Source of the DNA: Biomphalaria glabrata
Taxonomy: Eukaryota > Mollusca > Gastropoda > Planorbidae
NCBI RefSeq assembly: GCF_947242115.1
Contig: NC_074711.1
Location: 60,941,309-61,005,308, forward strand
Direction of reading: 5' to 3'
DNA: 64,000 bases
Shown here: piece by piece, positions 1 through 12,377 of the stretch
How the letters are laid out: the number at the start of each line of letters is the position of its first letter
How positions within the stretch are numbered: the first letter of the stretch is position 1
Translations under genes and position numbers: made by a program
The notes under the pieces: model-generated
What the model was told of the DNA's origin: nothing
Databases searched by the model: none
Seen by the model: the letters and a program-made list of their open reading frames with translations, nothing else

Positions 1-68
1 TTAAATAGTTTCCTTTATTTTTTTTAAAGATATTTTCCAATATTTAGCGAATACTAATTGTGTCTATC

Positions 69-495
69 TGGCTATAAAACAAAAAACAGAAATGGAAAAG
101 TGGTTTGAGTGCTGGGACAAGTCCCAAAAAGCCCATGGAGTCTGGGACCGCACTTCCCCGTGGTGGAGGCTGTCCAGGCCTGAGCAAGCTATTATAGCAC
201 AGTGCAGGACAGGCCACTGTCCTGTTGGCTCATATTTCTCGTGGCTATAGCCAAATTTTGATTCATGGTGCCCCCGCTGCGGGGAAGAAGAGGAAACCGT
301 GCCTCATATTCTGTTTGACTGCCCCAGACTTGCTGATCTCCGTCTCAACAGGTCTGGGAAACCCAAAATTCTCGACCTGTATGGCAACATTTATGCACTA
401 CGCAAGACAGCAGGGTTTCTGTCCAGGGCTTTTGCAAGAGAGGATTTGAGCCTCTTAAGCCCTCACTCTAATGGAGTTTGATGATGATGATGATG
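69..495 (+). mobile_element. 5'-truncated I-clade LINE (Nimbus-like) 3' end
   Basis: The + frame from about 65 to 481 reads as the C-terminus of an I-clade LINE protein. It contains a C-x2-C-x8-H-x4-C zinc-binding motif (CPRC...H...C, near 270-325) followed by LFDCPRLADL, the tail that follows RNase H in such elements. One in-frame stop (TAG near 249) interrupts it. The coding part ends in TGA and runs into a short TGATGA repeat, a typical I-clade tail. A 13-bp target-site duplication, AATTGTGTCTATC, sits at 56-68 and 496-508, which fixes both ends. Family is by resemblance to Nimbus of Biomphalaria. Confidence 0.85.
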
Positions 496-609
496 AATTG
501 TGTCTATCAATTTATAATTCCTCATCACTATTTCATTTAATGAACATTAAAATATTTTTTTTTGGTTTTGAAATCCATACGTCTATTGAACAATGAATAA
601 TGTAGATTG

Positions 610-800
610 GGAAGCAAGGTCAAGAGGCTAAGTACGCTTGACCTTGGCTTGGGGTTCGACACCCGACTTGAGCAGAGTTGTGTTTACTGAGCGCAGCATT
701 GAAAACCTTCTCCTAGATACCCCTCCCCACTGGTCCACAAATGAGATTGGACCATAGCACTCTGATCATGCTATAAACATAAAAGTAGCGCTACATAAAA
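610..800 (+). repeat. tRNA-derived SINE, family A (copy 1)
   Basis: A tRNA-like head has an A-box-like stretch (GAGGCTAAGTACGCTTGAC) and a B-box-like GGGTTCGACACCCG. The unique body ends in CATGCTATAAACATAAAAG and an A/T tail. The same body recurs at 25,347-25,590 (+) and, diverged, at 8,650-8,850 (-), which identifies it as a dispersed SINE and not a tRNA gene. Confidence 0.75.
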
Positions 801-953
801 TTTTTTTTTTTTTTTTAGATATTCAGACATTTTGAAAATTGAAGAAGGCCTTACATTTTTTGTTTAAATCTGTGAAAATAAAAATGTTGTTCTAATGTTG
901 TACTAAACCACTGCTTTATTCAAGGTTTTTGTGAAATGTTTAATCTATTTCAG

Positions 954-3900
954 TAAATATGCTCCACCAAACAAATTCTGTATGGACAAGCGGCTGTTTA
1001 CAACTCAGCTGTCACCAGACGAGCGTGCCAAACATGCTTATTTCTGTCAAAAATTTCAAGATGAGGTATTGTCATTGCTTTAGCAATTTAAAAGCTTTGT
1101 TCAAGAACTGCTTATATTTTTAGGCTATAAAAGCCATTTTGTTATTCTAAAATTTATTAATTTAAGTGGAATGCATCAGCTAATACTACATAGGTATAAA
1201 TCATTTGCACTTTTGAATAACATCCTTTTTACTTCTATCACTTTCACCCTCTACAACTTTGCTGCTCAAGACAGCATTTTACTCCTGACAAATAAGTGAG
1301 CTACCCCAAAAACTTGTTAGGAAAAGCCTCATCTTGCATTCACATTTTGGGTGCACTAGTAAACTAGATTAATGAATAACCTTACCTTTTACCTTTACAT
1401 ATACCTTAGTCTGTTGGACCATTGGGGCACCATGCAAGATTCGTCTTTCTCCATTCCTCTCTGTCTTTTGCCCTATTCCTTATATAAATTATAATAAAAC
1501 AAATCTATTCCTAATTGTTCTAGAAAACTAAAAGCTTCTAATTCAATAATTTCCATCTTCATTAGATGTACTACAATTTTGCAAACAATACAAACTTATA
1601 CATTTTTAGTTATAGTAAAAACTTTTGTTTAAGTCACAAATGAAAAACACATAAAAACAAAACCTAATGAAATACTCAGAAAGACGTAAAGATAGAGGCA
1701 CATTTCTTATTACATATGCTAGAACAAATTTGTGCAAGTTCTCATTCTTCTCTAGTGCCATTAGAGAATAGAATGGGTTGCCTGAATCAGCCAGGAAAAC
1801 CAACAACTTTAAGTCGTTGATTAACATGCACAACTAGATTAACACGTGAAATGTGTGGGATGTAATTGTCTTCTTTTTTGAAGTAACATCTGTAATATAT
1901 AAGATAAGATAATTGTTTTGGCTCATAATGAATTTTTTATCTAATGAAAATTCTGATAAAATATTTTGGCTTGAAGAATTGGTAGTATTTCATATAATTT
2001 TTTGTGCTTTAAAATTAAATAAAGAATTTTATTTCTTTTAGCTACCATATTTGTCATTGTTAGCTGTGAATAAAAACAGCATTGTGGAAGCATTTGTGAT
2101 GAAACATCACATAGTGTGTAATAATTAAGCATTCTGTTGTAATTTCCATTTTTACAGTTTATTTTTACATTCACAAGTTTTGAAACCATTATTCTTTTTT
2201 AATTCTCTCTTTTTTCAAAATTAGATATCATTTTTGTATTTATATAAATATGTTTAAATTTACTGTTTACTAAGTGCAAAAAGAGAAAAAAAGGAAAAAG
2301 ATTAATTAAAGCATAATAAAAAATGTATTACATTAAATAGGCAAAAGAAAAAGATTTTACTTTTTAAAAACAAAGCTTATCTAAGGGAAAGGGCCACTAA
2401 TTCCTGCCACCTATCTGAAAATGGGATGGTTTAACTCCCTTTATGCTACATAAAACAGAATTAATTAATTATTACTAATTCATTAACTATTTGGTTAATT
2501 TTTTGAATTGATTCGTGTATTGTCAACTATGAATAATTATGCAAGATTTCAACTTGATCCGAGAATGGCAAGTGGGTGAACGAACATGTCAAAACGTAAT
2601 AAGGGGAATAGATCTGTATATATATCCACATATCTCATTAAGTAGCATTTATTCCCCTTATTTCAATATCAAACAATAATTAATCATTCATAATTAATCA
2701 ACTTATAGTTTAATCTTCTTTATTGATTCATGTCTTGTTAGGTACAATGAATAATTGCGCAAAATTTCAACTTGATCTTCTTAAGTTATTCAGGTAACCA
2801 TTTATTCTGGCTGAATGCCACAGAATATTATTACATATTTGAAACTAAGTTCATTTAATCTGTGCAAAAAAAATTACAATGGAGACGTGAAATGAATTAT
2901 ATCTTTTGAGATCAAGCTTTACTGCCATGATGAATATGAAGATTAAGACATTTATTTTTCAATAGATTTCCTAAATAAAAATAGTTTTTTACATGTATGG
3001 TTACTGCCATGTATGTTATGTATGGCACATCTTCTAATACAAGGCAGTTTTGTGTAACCATACTAGCCAGTTAGTTATAACTTATTTATAAAATATATAT
3101 TTGTAAAAGAAACTTCTTGTAATTTAATAGAACAATAGTTAATTCTATTTTTCTTTTAATAATAGGAAGTCATGCAGTCCATTCTTGATGTTCTAACTCC
3201 TGATGATGCTAGGCATCTTTGTGAAAGCATTGATGAGGATAGTCGTAAAGGAAATTTTCAACGGTTATTCCCTACGCCTCAGACACATAATTATCTAAGA
3301 TACTTTGAACAGCCTCGATATTACAATCTACTTCTAGACCAGTGGGTGCTACTGTACAATCACATGGAGCAAAAAGGTATATTTAAATGTGAAAATATTG
3401 AATTATTCATTCCAGTGTTAATAAAGAGGCACAATATTAAATGTAATTATTTCTTGTATTTCTGTTTTTTAATATTACTTTTCTATATTGTTGAATATTA
3501 TATTTTTAATTTACAACTTTTTTTTTTCAATAGGGATCTCATTACTGCAGTCACTATGTGAGGAAAATATTCATTTAGAAAATCCAACTTCTAATCCAAA
3601 ACACCAGGTATTATCAATGAATTGTATTTGAAACAAATAATTTCTTATATTCAATACTTTTCTAAAACTTATGGTGCTAGAAATAAATCCGTTTTTAAGG
3701 CTACCATTGTTTCTGATGAGAATACTTGCACTTTGTGAAACATGTGCCTAGAACATACTTGTCAATATGTATTTTTACCTCATTTATATCAACTTACTCC
3801 CTCTGTCTGGTCAAAATCTGTTTCACATTATTTCTCCCACTTCCAATTCTTCCATGAAATTGAAACTTTGCACAACTATTCATTGTCAATGACAACAAAT

Positions 3901-6900
3901 GAATCAATACGAAAATTAAACAATTATTAAATCATTTAGTCATAATTAATTAATTTGCTTTATGAGGAAAATGTGCTAAGCTAACAAAAGATAAGATTTG
4001 CGATATCAAGACATATGACAGCTATAGAAGAGTGCTCTTCCCTCAAAGTGAAATGGACAGAGTGTCAACTTGCAAAAGTAAAGTTCCCTTTTCAGACCTT
4101 GTGGTCTATAGGGCAGATGATGTAAAGATCATCTGTTTCTGTTGCCTATGATTAACAAGACTGTCATGTGGCCAGCACAACGACCAACCTCCTTTACTTT
4201 CCCCCAACTAATGTCAGGTACCCATTAGAGCTGGGTGGACTCAGAGGCGCCCAAACTTGCAAGATAGCAGACATATAAATTGGAGAGTAAATTACTTAAA
4301 TGTGTACAATTAAGATTGATTCAAAACAAAGGATGCCATTTCCCTCAATATTAGCTAGGTTTTTAGAAAGTATTTTTATATTGAGCTTGTTTTACTTTCT
4401 TAAATAGTGCTGAGGTGACAAGTGATTAGCTACTAAACAAAAGTTTATATGTATGAAATTTAGCACACTATTTTTACTTGGCACAGTCTTCAAAAAATAG
4501 AAACGGTGTGTTGGCTAAGCGGTAAAGTGCTTGGCTTCCGAACTGGGGGTCCCAGGTTCAAATCCTGGTGAGAACTGGGGGTTTTATTTTGGGAACTTTG
4601 GGTGCCTCTCAGTCTACCCAGCTCTAATGGAGACCTGACATTAGTTGGGGAAAAGTAAAGACGGTTGGTTGTTGTGCTGGCCACATGACACCCTCGATTA
4701 ACAGTGGACCACAGAAACAGATGACCATCATCTGCCCTACATATCCCAAGGAGAACAAACAGTCTGCGAAAGAGCTTACAGCTCAGCAGCAAAAAGCTGG
4801 CTATAAGAAGAAGAAGAATGTTTGAAATTAACTGTACTAGCTCATTAAGATTTTTTTAAGGTTTTTGAAATGCTCATAGTATTGAGAACAGCCATTCACT
4901 TCATAAACAGGAAAATTTGATAGATATTGATATCTCAGTCTGAAGACTTTATAGTTTTTTCTTGATATTAAACATTATACCATAATAAAATGATATTATT
5001 CAATTATATTCTTCCCTAGTGGTCACCACCCAATTCTCACATCAGATCCTATGAAGTCAAGCAAACTGTATCCAATAGTAGTCTCAAATCCAGGTAATTT
5101 TAGAAAAGACTTTCTACATATTAATAAGACATTTCTTGTGTCATAAACAGACAGAAGTTAAGTTCTTAATCTTGTAGATAATAAAGAATTATTGTGTAGT
5201 GTACCTGTCATTGGTTGACTATTTAATTATATCTAACTTAGAAGTAATTCATTAATGCAAGGTCTGAAAGCGGAACTTTACATATTTTATTTGTAATTCA
5301 GGACTGAAAACTAGTGGATTAATAGAAGGAAAGGAAAACAAGGATTAGTACCTGCCTTCTTAGGAAGAGATGGTTCACTGCTCCCACTAATCTTTCATCT
5401 GGATAGAGTCACTAAAATGGTCATTCCACCTGCCATACCTAAAGCCATGATAGTCACAACCATATAGTCACCATATTATCCAATACCAATGGGTTGATCA
5501 TGAAAATTCTTTACAGTGTTTGCTATGGAGTTTATAATGAAGAGATGAAACTATGGTTTTATGCAGTGTACTCCTTGTGGCAGAGAGAGCCTTCTGACTA
5601 TACTCACTTTTGAAGTTTCAAGTATATTGCAACATGATGAAATAAAGCCCAAACAGTCTATATTTTTGCTGTGTTGAATTAGGCACTGCACCATAGTTAT
5701 TCTTTGCTCATTTCCCAACTGTGAATCTAGATGTTGTCCCTATAGGAACTCTAAGGAAAGAGTGGCACATTATCTGTATCTGCTGAACTATTTCACATCT
5801 CTTGTGTGGTTATGGAAAGCTGATCCCTTACTTCACATCTCTAGTGGGGTTATGGAAAGCTGAGCCCTTACTTCACATCTCTAGTGGGGTTATGGAAAGC
5901 TGAGCCCTTACTTCACATCTCTAGTGGGGTTATGGAAAGCTGATCCCTTAATTTCCTTTAGGAATTTTAGACTAGAATACAATTATTTTCTTTTCCCAAA
6001 TTACAATTAAAATACTTTAAATGAAATTTAAAAAGTTGTTATAAATAGTTTGTAGCTGTGAAAGATAAGATAATTTTATAGTTAGCAGTAGTCTGCAAAT
6101 ATTGTCCTTTATTTTCAGTGAAAGCTCCAGTGCTTGCTTAAGTGTATCTGAAATATCATTTTTCAGGCAGTAGAACAGATTTTTAATTTCACATAATTAA
6201 TAAAAACACATACATATCTTTATTTCAAGTTTTTTTTTGTTTTTAATGAAATTTTAAGATTTAAAAATGTTTTTTTCAAACTTTTTATTCATGTTTTTTT
6301 AACTAGAAAAAATATTTAATGTTTATTGCATTTATGTTATCTTTATTGGATAATATTTCTTTTATACCTCTCTTATGGGTTTAGTTAATATGTTTAGTAA
6401 AATTTAGTTTGCAATTTTGTTTTTTAAATTTAAAAATACATACGTTATTTTCTGGAATTATATGAAAAACTAATTGATTTAAACGAATGTACATTTTACA
6501 GTAGTTCTTTGGGGATACTTTCAAGAAATTTTGATTAATACTTTACAAGACATCTTGCATTTAATATGTGTATCTTATCTTCTTATCGTATATCTCTTAA
6601 ACTAATAACTGAAACAAATTGTTATCAATCAGCTGTTTGTCTTCATACTTGTTAAGACAGTTTATATAACTAGTTTTCATTAGCTTTAAAACCTTTTAAT
6701 TTTTTTTTTTTTTAATTAAGAATTCTAGAATAAGAAATTAAAATGTTTTAATGGATATTTCTACCTTATAATTAGTTTACAGCAGTTTAGAGTTACTGTA
6801 ATAAAAATATATAAATGATTTAGATTTAAATTTCCATTCTGCAGTTCTTCAACATCAATGTTACCTAAAATAGTCAAAAAGAAGCAGGTCTCAAAGTCTG

Positions 6901-9900
6901 ACAGGATTTCATTTGCTTCAGGCAGCAGAGCCAGCTCTTTGACCTCTTCATCAAGCTCCCCTCAGCTACATGCATACTCATCATCTCTTTCCTCAGCCAC
7001 ACCTAGCAGGTGAGAATCTAAAATATCTGTTGAGACACATTATTTACCAAAAGAGAATTATCATTTGAGTTCCCTTGTTCTGATATCTCTGGTTTCATTG
7101 TTGTGTATCCAGCTCTGTGAACCAAGTATTTACTTTTCTCTTTACATCATAGATCTGTATCTAGTAGACTCATTCTGAGACCTCTTAGATAATAAGTAAA
7201 AAAAAACAACACTTACTGATTACATTATGTCTCCAACACTGGCAGCAGCACAGGATAAAAGTAAGTGATGTAGCCCATTTCAAACCTTACGATCTATATG
7301 GCAGATGATGTAAGGGTGATTAGTTTCTATGGTAAATGGTTAATAAGTGTGATATAAGGCCAGCACAATGACCAAACCCCTTTACTTTTCCCAATTAAAA
7401 TCAGGTACCCATTAGAGTTGGAAAGACTCTGGAGCATCCTAAAAATCCTATCCTGAAATTCAAAATTCTAGTCCTCATTAAGATTCGAACCTGAGATCTT
7501 TTGATTCAGAAGCCAAGCGCTTTACTACTCAGCCCCACAGATTGCTTATGCTATCTTTTAATAAAAAATGTTGTAAAGATATTCATGTTATGGAGCTAAG
7601 TGTAATGTGTAGAGTGTTAATACTATGGATCTAGATGATTGAAAACTTTTTGAGATAGAAAGGAGGCCTTAGTTGATTTTCTTTTTTTTTTTTTCTATGA
7701 ATTAAATTAAATAGAAAACACTTCAAATGGATTTTTTTTTTCATAACAATTTCTTAGTTAAAGTAATGAGCTTACATTGGATAAATACATATCTAACATT
7801 TGACTATTGCAGGTGACTGCTCCAGCAGCTCTCTCTATGTGATAAGATGTTTCTCTCCATGCAATCCCTTCCTGAATTACAAAATGCTTCATTGGTATCT
7901 CAGGGACATTCTTGCTAACCTTCAAGACCTGATGCAATGTTTGAAATAAAACATGAAATAAAATACACAAGTTTAAAGCTGTTGTACTTAATGAACATCA
8001 AGTTAAAAAAAATATTTTTCTTTACAATATAAAATATTCAAGGAAAAATTGACTTCAGATTGAAGATTTGAAATCACCAACTTATCAACAAATGTAAAGC
8101 TTGTCCTATTGGTGCAAATTATATACATTTATTTACTTTTAACAGAAATATATTTATACACTTATAATACATATTGTATTTTAATAATTCACTTATTTTT
8201 TGAACTTTTAATTTATAGTTGTTAAAATGCTGTCTCATAACATTATACGACTCTCTCTCTTATAATCGTAGGCATTTATTTACCAGACTGTATAAAAGAC
8301 CAATAATTTATTTATTTAATAATTTATTAGTTGCAGCAATTAATGTGCTTGTCACCACTGTGTTGCATAAGCTCTGTGTATAAAGATAATTTATACATTT
8401 ATTTAATTTTTTGTATTCTTCAACTCTCATATATTTCATTCAGGTCATTTTATTTTATTATTATCTGACTTTTTTTTTTCCTTTTATAATTTTAAACTCA
8501 AGTTGAATTTTTAAAAATATTGTTCTAGTATTCAGTTCATTGTTTGGCACTAGGATTCATAACTAAACCTTGGGGTGTTAATAAATTTGAATATTTTGCA
8601 TGGCAAACTTAATACTTTTAGAAAAATTGTTTAGTTTGTGCGGCGTGCTTAGAATTTTTTGTTTTTGTGTAGTGCATTCTTATAGCATGCTCTGTGTGCT
8701 ATGGACAAGTAAAGGGAGGGGGGGGTGTCTGGGAAAAAGGTCTCTCTACTGCCTTTAGTGACTCATCAAAAACAATTCAGCTTGTCAGGTTTTAAACTCT
8801 GGCCCTCTTGATAGCTAGCCAAGTGGTTTAAGCCTCTCAGCCACATATCCCACATAAGAATTATGTCCAAATGTGAGCAATCTGTATCAAGAATTTTCTC
8901 CATATATGAGCTGTTAATTCTAAGAGTTGTGTCCAGATGTGAGCAATCAGTTCTATATTTGTCCATAGGTGATTGTTTATAAGCCTGTCATAAATTACTT
9001 CTGTGATAATCAACTGTGCCTTGTCCATCTACTAAAAATCATGAGAAAATAACATACTGTATGCTGATTTGATCTAACACAAAATTATTCATAGACATTG
9101 ATCTACAATAATGTTTTTCTATACTGATAACATATAGATGCTTGTAATAGCTGTTACTCTTGCCATTACTATTTATTACAAATACTTAGATTAGTAAACC
9201 TTTTTATTATTTAAATGGTTATGTTTAGACAATGACATAGTAGATCAGCAACAAAAAGTTGTGTGTAAAGCAATACTTTCATACACTTTGTCATGTTTTT
9301 ACTATGATCTCTGTCAGCATTAGGGGTGCACCGGATATTCCTTTTTGATATCCGGCCGGAGCCGGATATGACCGGATAGTAAAATTTGATATTCGGCCGG
9401 GGCCGGAGCCGGAGCCGAATACCTAAGTGTCTTGTAAATAGCTTGTATTGCTGAGCATTTTACGAAACTGTTAAATAACATACCTATATTTGTTGGTATT
9501 ATTTTTTTTCCTTTTATATACCTTATTGTTTTAAACTCTGTTACTAATTGATTTATTCAAGCTTAACAGTATTTATAAACAAAAATTAATCTGTGTAGCA
9601 TGTACGAGGCCACCAACCTTAAAGGCTGTGTGTTGGAGGGTCAATGTAAAATATGTTAGTATATATTTAACTAGTTACTAATGTAAATCTCTCATCTGGT
9701 TTGTATGGTGGTTGGATGTATGTGTTCAAGAATTTCTGACCAACAACTGGTCATCAGACTTGTAATTTTAAGTCCAAAGACTGCTTCTGGTTCTGGTTTC
9801 AAGGGCTTAATACTGATAGCTGTTAGTTAATAGTTGGAATCTGAAGCGTAGTAGGTCATATATTTATTAATCCATTTGCGGCAAACGAGGTCCACTTTAT

Positions 9901-10170
9901 GCATATTAAATAGGTGTATTTTTTACTATCCGGTTTACTATCCGGTAGTGATATCCGACCGGAGCCGAATAGCACCGGATAGTAAAAAATGCCGGATATT
10001 CGGCAGAAGCCGGAGCCGGAGGGACTATCCGGTGAACCCCTAGTCAGCATTCAGCAGCATGACTCAGTTGGAAAATCAGGTTACTTGTCACATAAAAGTG
10101 TTGTTTTATTATTTATAGCTCAGCAGCAGAGAAATACATTGCCAATCAGGGGAAAATGTGGATAACATAA
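954..10170 (+). CDS. TTLL4: TTLL4-like tubulin polyglutamylase, C-terminal exons (5' end outside window)
   Basis: Six exons splice in phase: 954-1065, 3166-3376, 3534-3607, 5020-5093, 6845-7009 and 10119-10170, giving 228 residues and a TAA stop. All junctions are AG/GT. Tubulin tyrosine ligase-like enzymes add glutamates to tubulin tails and other proteins. The catalytic ATP-grasp domain lies before this window. What is seen is the conserved region after it, with FTTQLSPDERAKHAYF, SILDVLTPDDARHL and YLRYFEQPRYYNLLLDQW. From memory these match human TTLL4 best, though another TTLL with this extension is possible. Exon 5 is a Ser-rich low-complexity segment. The first five exons are confident. 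The last exon (SSAAEKYIANQG...) rests on phase, a good acceptor and its stop. The gene is convergent with SCR1. Introns carry SINEs, a minisatellite and an hAT element. Confidence 0.82.
1640..1908 (+). mobile_element. CR1-like LINE 3' fragment (copy 1)
   Basis: Lies in a TTLL4 intron. Broken + frames carry remnants of the C-terminus seen better at 16,271-16,905: KYSERRKDRGT, YARTNL and WNGLPES-like words. The shared 3' end follows: AACATGCAYRACTAGATT, a TTTTTTGAAGTAACATCTG stretch and a terminal ATAAGATAAGATA octamer repeat. Several stops make it inactive. Confidence 0.7.
2440..2755 (-). repeat. AT-rich dispersed repeat family R1, two diverged copies
   Basis: On the minus strand this reads as GATCAAGTTGAAAT, a Cys-free AT-rich spacer, ATGAATCAAT and then a TTAATTAATTA...GGTAATTAATTA core ending in TTTGATATTGAAATAAGGGG. 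At least ten copies of this sequence are found in the window (21,995; 22,240; 23,060; 28,005; 36,950; 47,320 and others). No coding potential and no clear ends are seen, so the class is unknown. Confidence 0.6.
3785..3960 (+). repeat. AT-rich dispersed repeat R1 copy
   Basis: Contains CTGTCTGGTCAAAATC, TTGAAACTTTGCACAA, ATGAATCAAT and a TAATTAATTAATT core, in the order seen in the other R1 copies. It lies in the intron after TTLL4 exon 3607. The 62-residue ORF here is a by-product. Confidence 0.55.
4076..4253 (-). repeat. tRNA-derived SINE family B, 5'-truncated copy with 9-bp target duplication
   Basis: Minus-strand body of SINE family B (AGACCTTGTGGTCTATAGGG, CCAGCACAACGACCAAC and TACCCATTAGAGCTGGG on the plus strand) without the tRNA head. 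It is flanked by AACTTGCAA at 4067-4075 and 4254-4262, so this is a 5'-truncated retrotransposition event and not a degraded full copy. Confidence 0.75.
4503..4818 (+). repeat. tRNA-derived SINE family B, full-length
   Basis: The head has an A box (TGGCTAAGCGGTAAAGTG) and a B box (GGTTCAAATCC), then a ~200-bp body shared with 4,076-4,253, 7,262-7,545 and 40,058-40,326, and an AAG-repeat tail. It resembles a tRNA gene over its first 75 bases only. It lies inside a TTLL4 intron. Confidence 0.8.
5791..5950. repeat. 40-bp minisatellite, four units
   Basis: Four head-to-tail 40-bp units (CTTCACATCTCTAGTGGGGT followed by TATGGAAAGCTGAGCCCTTA). The outer units carry a few substitutions and the inner two are nearly identical. 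Located in the TTLL4 intron between exons 5093 and 6845. The rest of that intron (5094-6844) shows no other feature. Confidence 0.9.
7262..7545 (-). repeat. tRNA-derived SINE family B (copy)
   Basis: Full-length minus-strand copy: the body runs from the AAACCTTACGATCTATATGGC end to the tRNA-like head near 7480-7545 (B box GGATTCGAACC-like, A box complement AGCGCTTTACTACTCAGCCC). It is more diverged than the copy at 40,058, so probably older. Lies in the last TTLL4 intron. Confidence 0.7.
8650..8850 (-). repeat. tRNA-derived SINE, family A (diverged copy)
   Basis: On the minus strand a head with GGCTGAGAGGCTTAAACC and a B-box-like AGAGTTTAAAACCTG leads to a 3' end reading AGCATGCTATAAGAATGCAC, matching the family A end at 800 and 25,570. 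It contains an internal C-tract. Confidence 0.55.
9321..10042. mobile_element. Non-autonomous hAT element, 722 bp, with intact ends and 8-bp target duplication
   Basis: The left end TAGGGGTGCACCGGATA and the right end, inverted, TAGGGGTTCACCGGATA form terminal inverted repeats. Perfect 8-bp duplications GTCAGCAT lie at 9313-9320 and 10043-10050, the hAT signature. The subterminal regions (about 9330-9420 and 9925-10025) are packed with GGATAT/CCGGAGCC motifs in both orientations. No transposase frame is present. The 64-residue minus ORF is read out of the GGATAT/CCGG repeats. It is inserted in the last TTLL4 intron, 76 bases before the terminal exon. Confidence 0.92.
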
Positions 10171-12377
10171 CATCTTTTTTTTTTGTGCTGTTAAATTCAA
10201 AATGGTGGATTTTGTTTAAATCTAATTGATCCTGTTTTGAATTTTCTTTACATTGGTCAAACTGTCTAAAATCAGAATTTTATTTTCTGTCACTGACTAT
10301 GTTGATACTGTTTATCAATTATGTAAGTAATCTATATACCTCATAATTGTTTTTTTTTTTTGTCTTTTTGTTTTGTACATATATATTTTTTTTTTAAATG
10401 GCAAATAGAAGAGAAATATAGAGAAATCATCTAACAGAACATGGGATAAGTAAAATTAATGGTTAATTTAATAAATGGCTTAATTTTAAAAATACTATTA
10501 ATAATGGATTTTAGTTATCTTTATAAAAAATCTAATTTTGAAATAATTCAATTGGGCAAAAGTAAACTATACTAAAGAATAATATGCAAAAATCTGTTGT
10601 AAATATATATTTGTAACCATGCTTTACTTTTGTTATGGCTGCTTAGTTGAAGTTAAGAACCTTTTCAGCCTTGAGAAGGTGTAGCATTTATATGCTATTG
10701 ATATACTTTGTTTATATTTAGTATTTCTTTTTATAAAACTCCATATTTTTTAAATTTCCATACTATTTCTCTTGTTAGATTCATTTAAAATTATTATATA
10801 GCATTATATATATATATATTCATCTTTTTAAATCCTATTTGTCTATAACATTTTTCTAAGTTAATCTTTAAGCATCTTTTAATTAACAAGAATCATATAA
10901 TCTATAATGAAGCAGCATAAAATATTTCATCAGTATAGCTATTTAACCCTTTTAATCACTATTATTAAACTTTTCTCAATTTATAATAATAGCATACATT
11001 ATAACTTTTTGTAATAGTTTCAAATAGTGAACATGTAAACATTTATTTTGTTTTGCCCTATTCTTTTATCTATTATCTATCTACATTCAATCTATTGTAA
11101 ACATTATCAAAAATCTGTCTCTGAAAACACAGTTGAGAATTTAAAAAAATTCTTTTGTTAAAGTGTCCATTCATTTCAAGTGCCTGTTAAATATAGTTTA
11201 GTTTTATTGAAAAAAGGCATATATTTTTCTAGAATCCTACTTTTCAATTGTAATTAATATCCTAATGTTTGATGACATGATTCTGTTTTTATTCTGTTGA
11301 TTAACAAGAAAAAGTATTATTCAATGTGCCATATAATTCATGAATTATTCAATGTGCCATATAATTCATGACAATATATTTTTGAATGAGCTACAACGTT
11401 AAAAAAAAGTATGTTGCTGTTGATTAAAAAGAGTCTTGTTTTTCTTTACCAACTTTTGCACCGTACACAAGTCTATAGGTAAGATATGATAAAAAAGGCC
11501 ACTCAAATTTATTGGCCAAACAGGTCTATGAGATATACATGTTTTCTTGAAGTTAACATTAGAAAATCAGTTACAATAAGAAGATCTTTTAGTTTTCGAA
11601 AATTTATCTTAATTATTTTATTTAAAAACAAAAAAAGCTCATCTCTTGTCTATCATTCAGTTAGTACAGTTGAAATAAACCTTTTCTTCAACTATTTTGA
11701 GAATGAAATCTTGGCATTCATGAGTTTTTTTTCTGTTTGTGTCTTTTCTAAAGAACATAGTCCAGAAAGAGGAGGAAAATAGACTGAACATGTTTGTTAT
11801 ATGTTTTACTAAATAAAAGAGGTTTATTTCCTTATGATATTATAATTTTGAATAGAAAATGTGTTGGAATAATATTTTTTAAATTGTTCTTATATAAAAA
11901 GTGTCCAGTTGTTGCCTTAACAACTGGTTAGATTACAATATTTATATTTCAATGAATATGTTTTTTTATATTTATACAATCAATGCTCCTTCATTTTGTC
12001 AATTTATAAGATCTACTTTGAAAATAAACATTTTTTTTTCCAACTAAACCTATATGAAATAAAAAAATACAAAATCAGACAGTTTTGATTCATTAAACAA
12101 TTTTTTTCCCCATTATTTGTAATTTTTCCATATAAAGAAATGGACAAAAATAAAAAAAAAACAAACATAATAACTTTGACTCGATTAATTTGTTTAAGCT
12201 AAATACACTCATAATAATAATTGATTGTTCTAAATGAACCACTATGCACGGTGTATTCAAAATTATAATAAATATTTTATTTTGAAAGATATGGCACTTT
12301 TAATAACGAAATTAATCCGAAGCAATATCAATACAATTGTTAACAATCCCATGACAAGTAAGACGGAAAGAAAACAA
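10171..12377. other. Convergent intergenic region, nothing recognised
   Basis: AT-rich sequence between the TTLL4 stop and the SCR1 stop. It probably holds both 3' UTRs. On the minus strand an AATAAA lies near 12,275-12,280, about 100 bases after the SCR1 stop, a plausible polyadenylation signal. A short direct repeat (ATTATTCAATGTGCCATATA) occurs near 11,318 and 11,343. The 98-residue + ORF at 11,486 has no recognisable content. Confidence 0.5.

Noticed and set aside
4503-4580. Genuine tRNA gene
   Set aside because: A and B boxes are present, but the sequence continues into a SINE body shared with three other copies and does not fold to a full cloverleaf end.
9856-10050. 64-residue minus ORF with GSGRISLPDSKPDS
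   Set aside because: Read from the GGATAT/CCGG motifs of the hAT element end and crosses its boundary.
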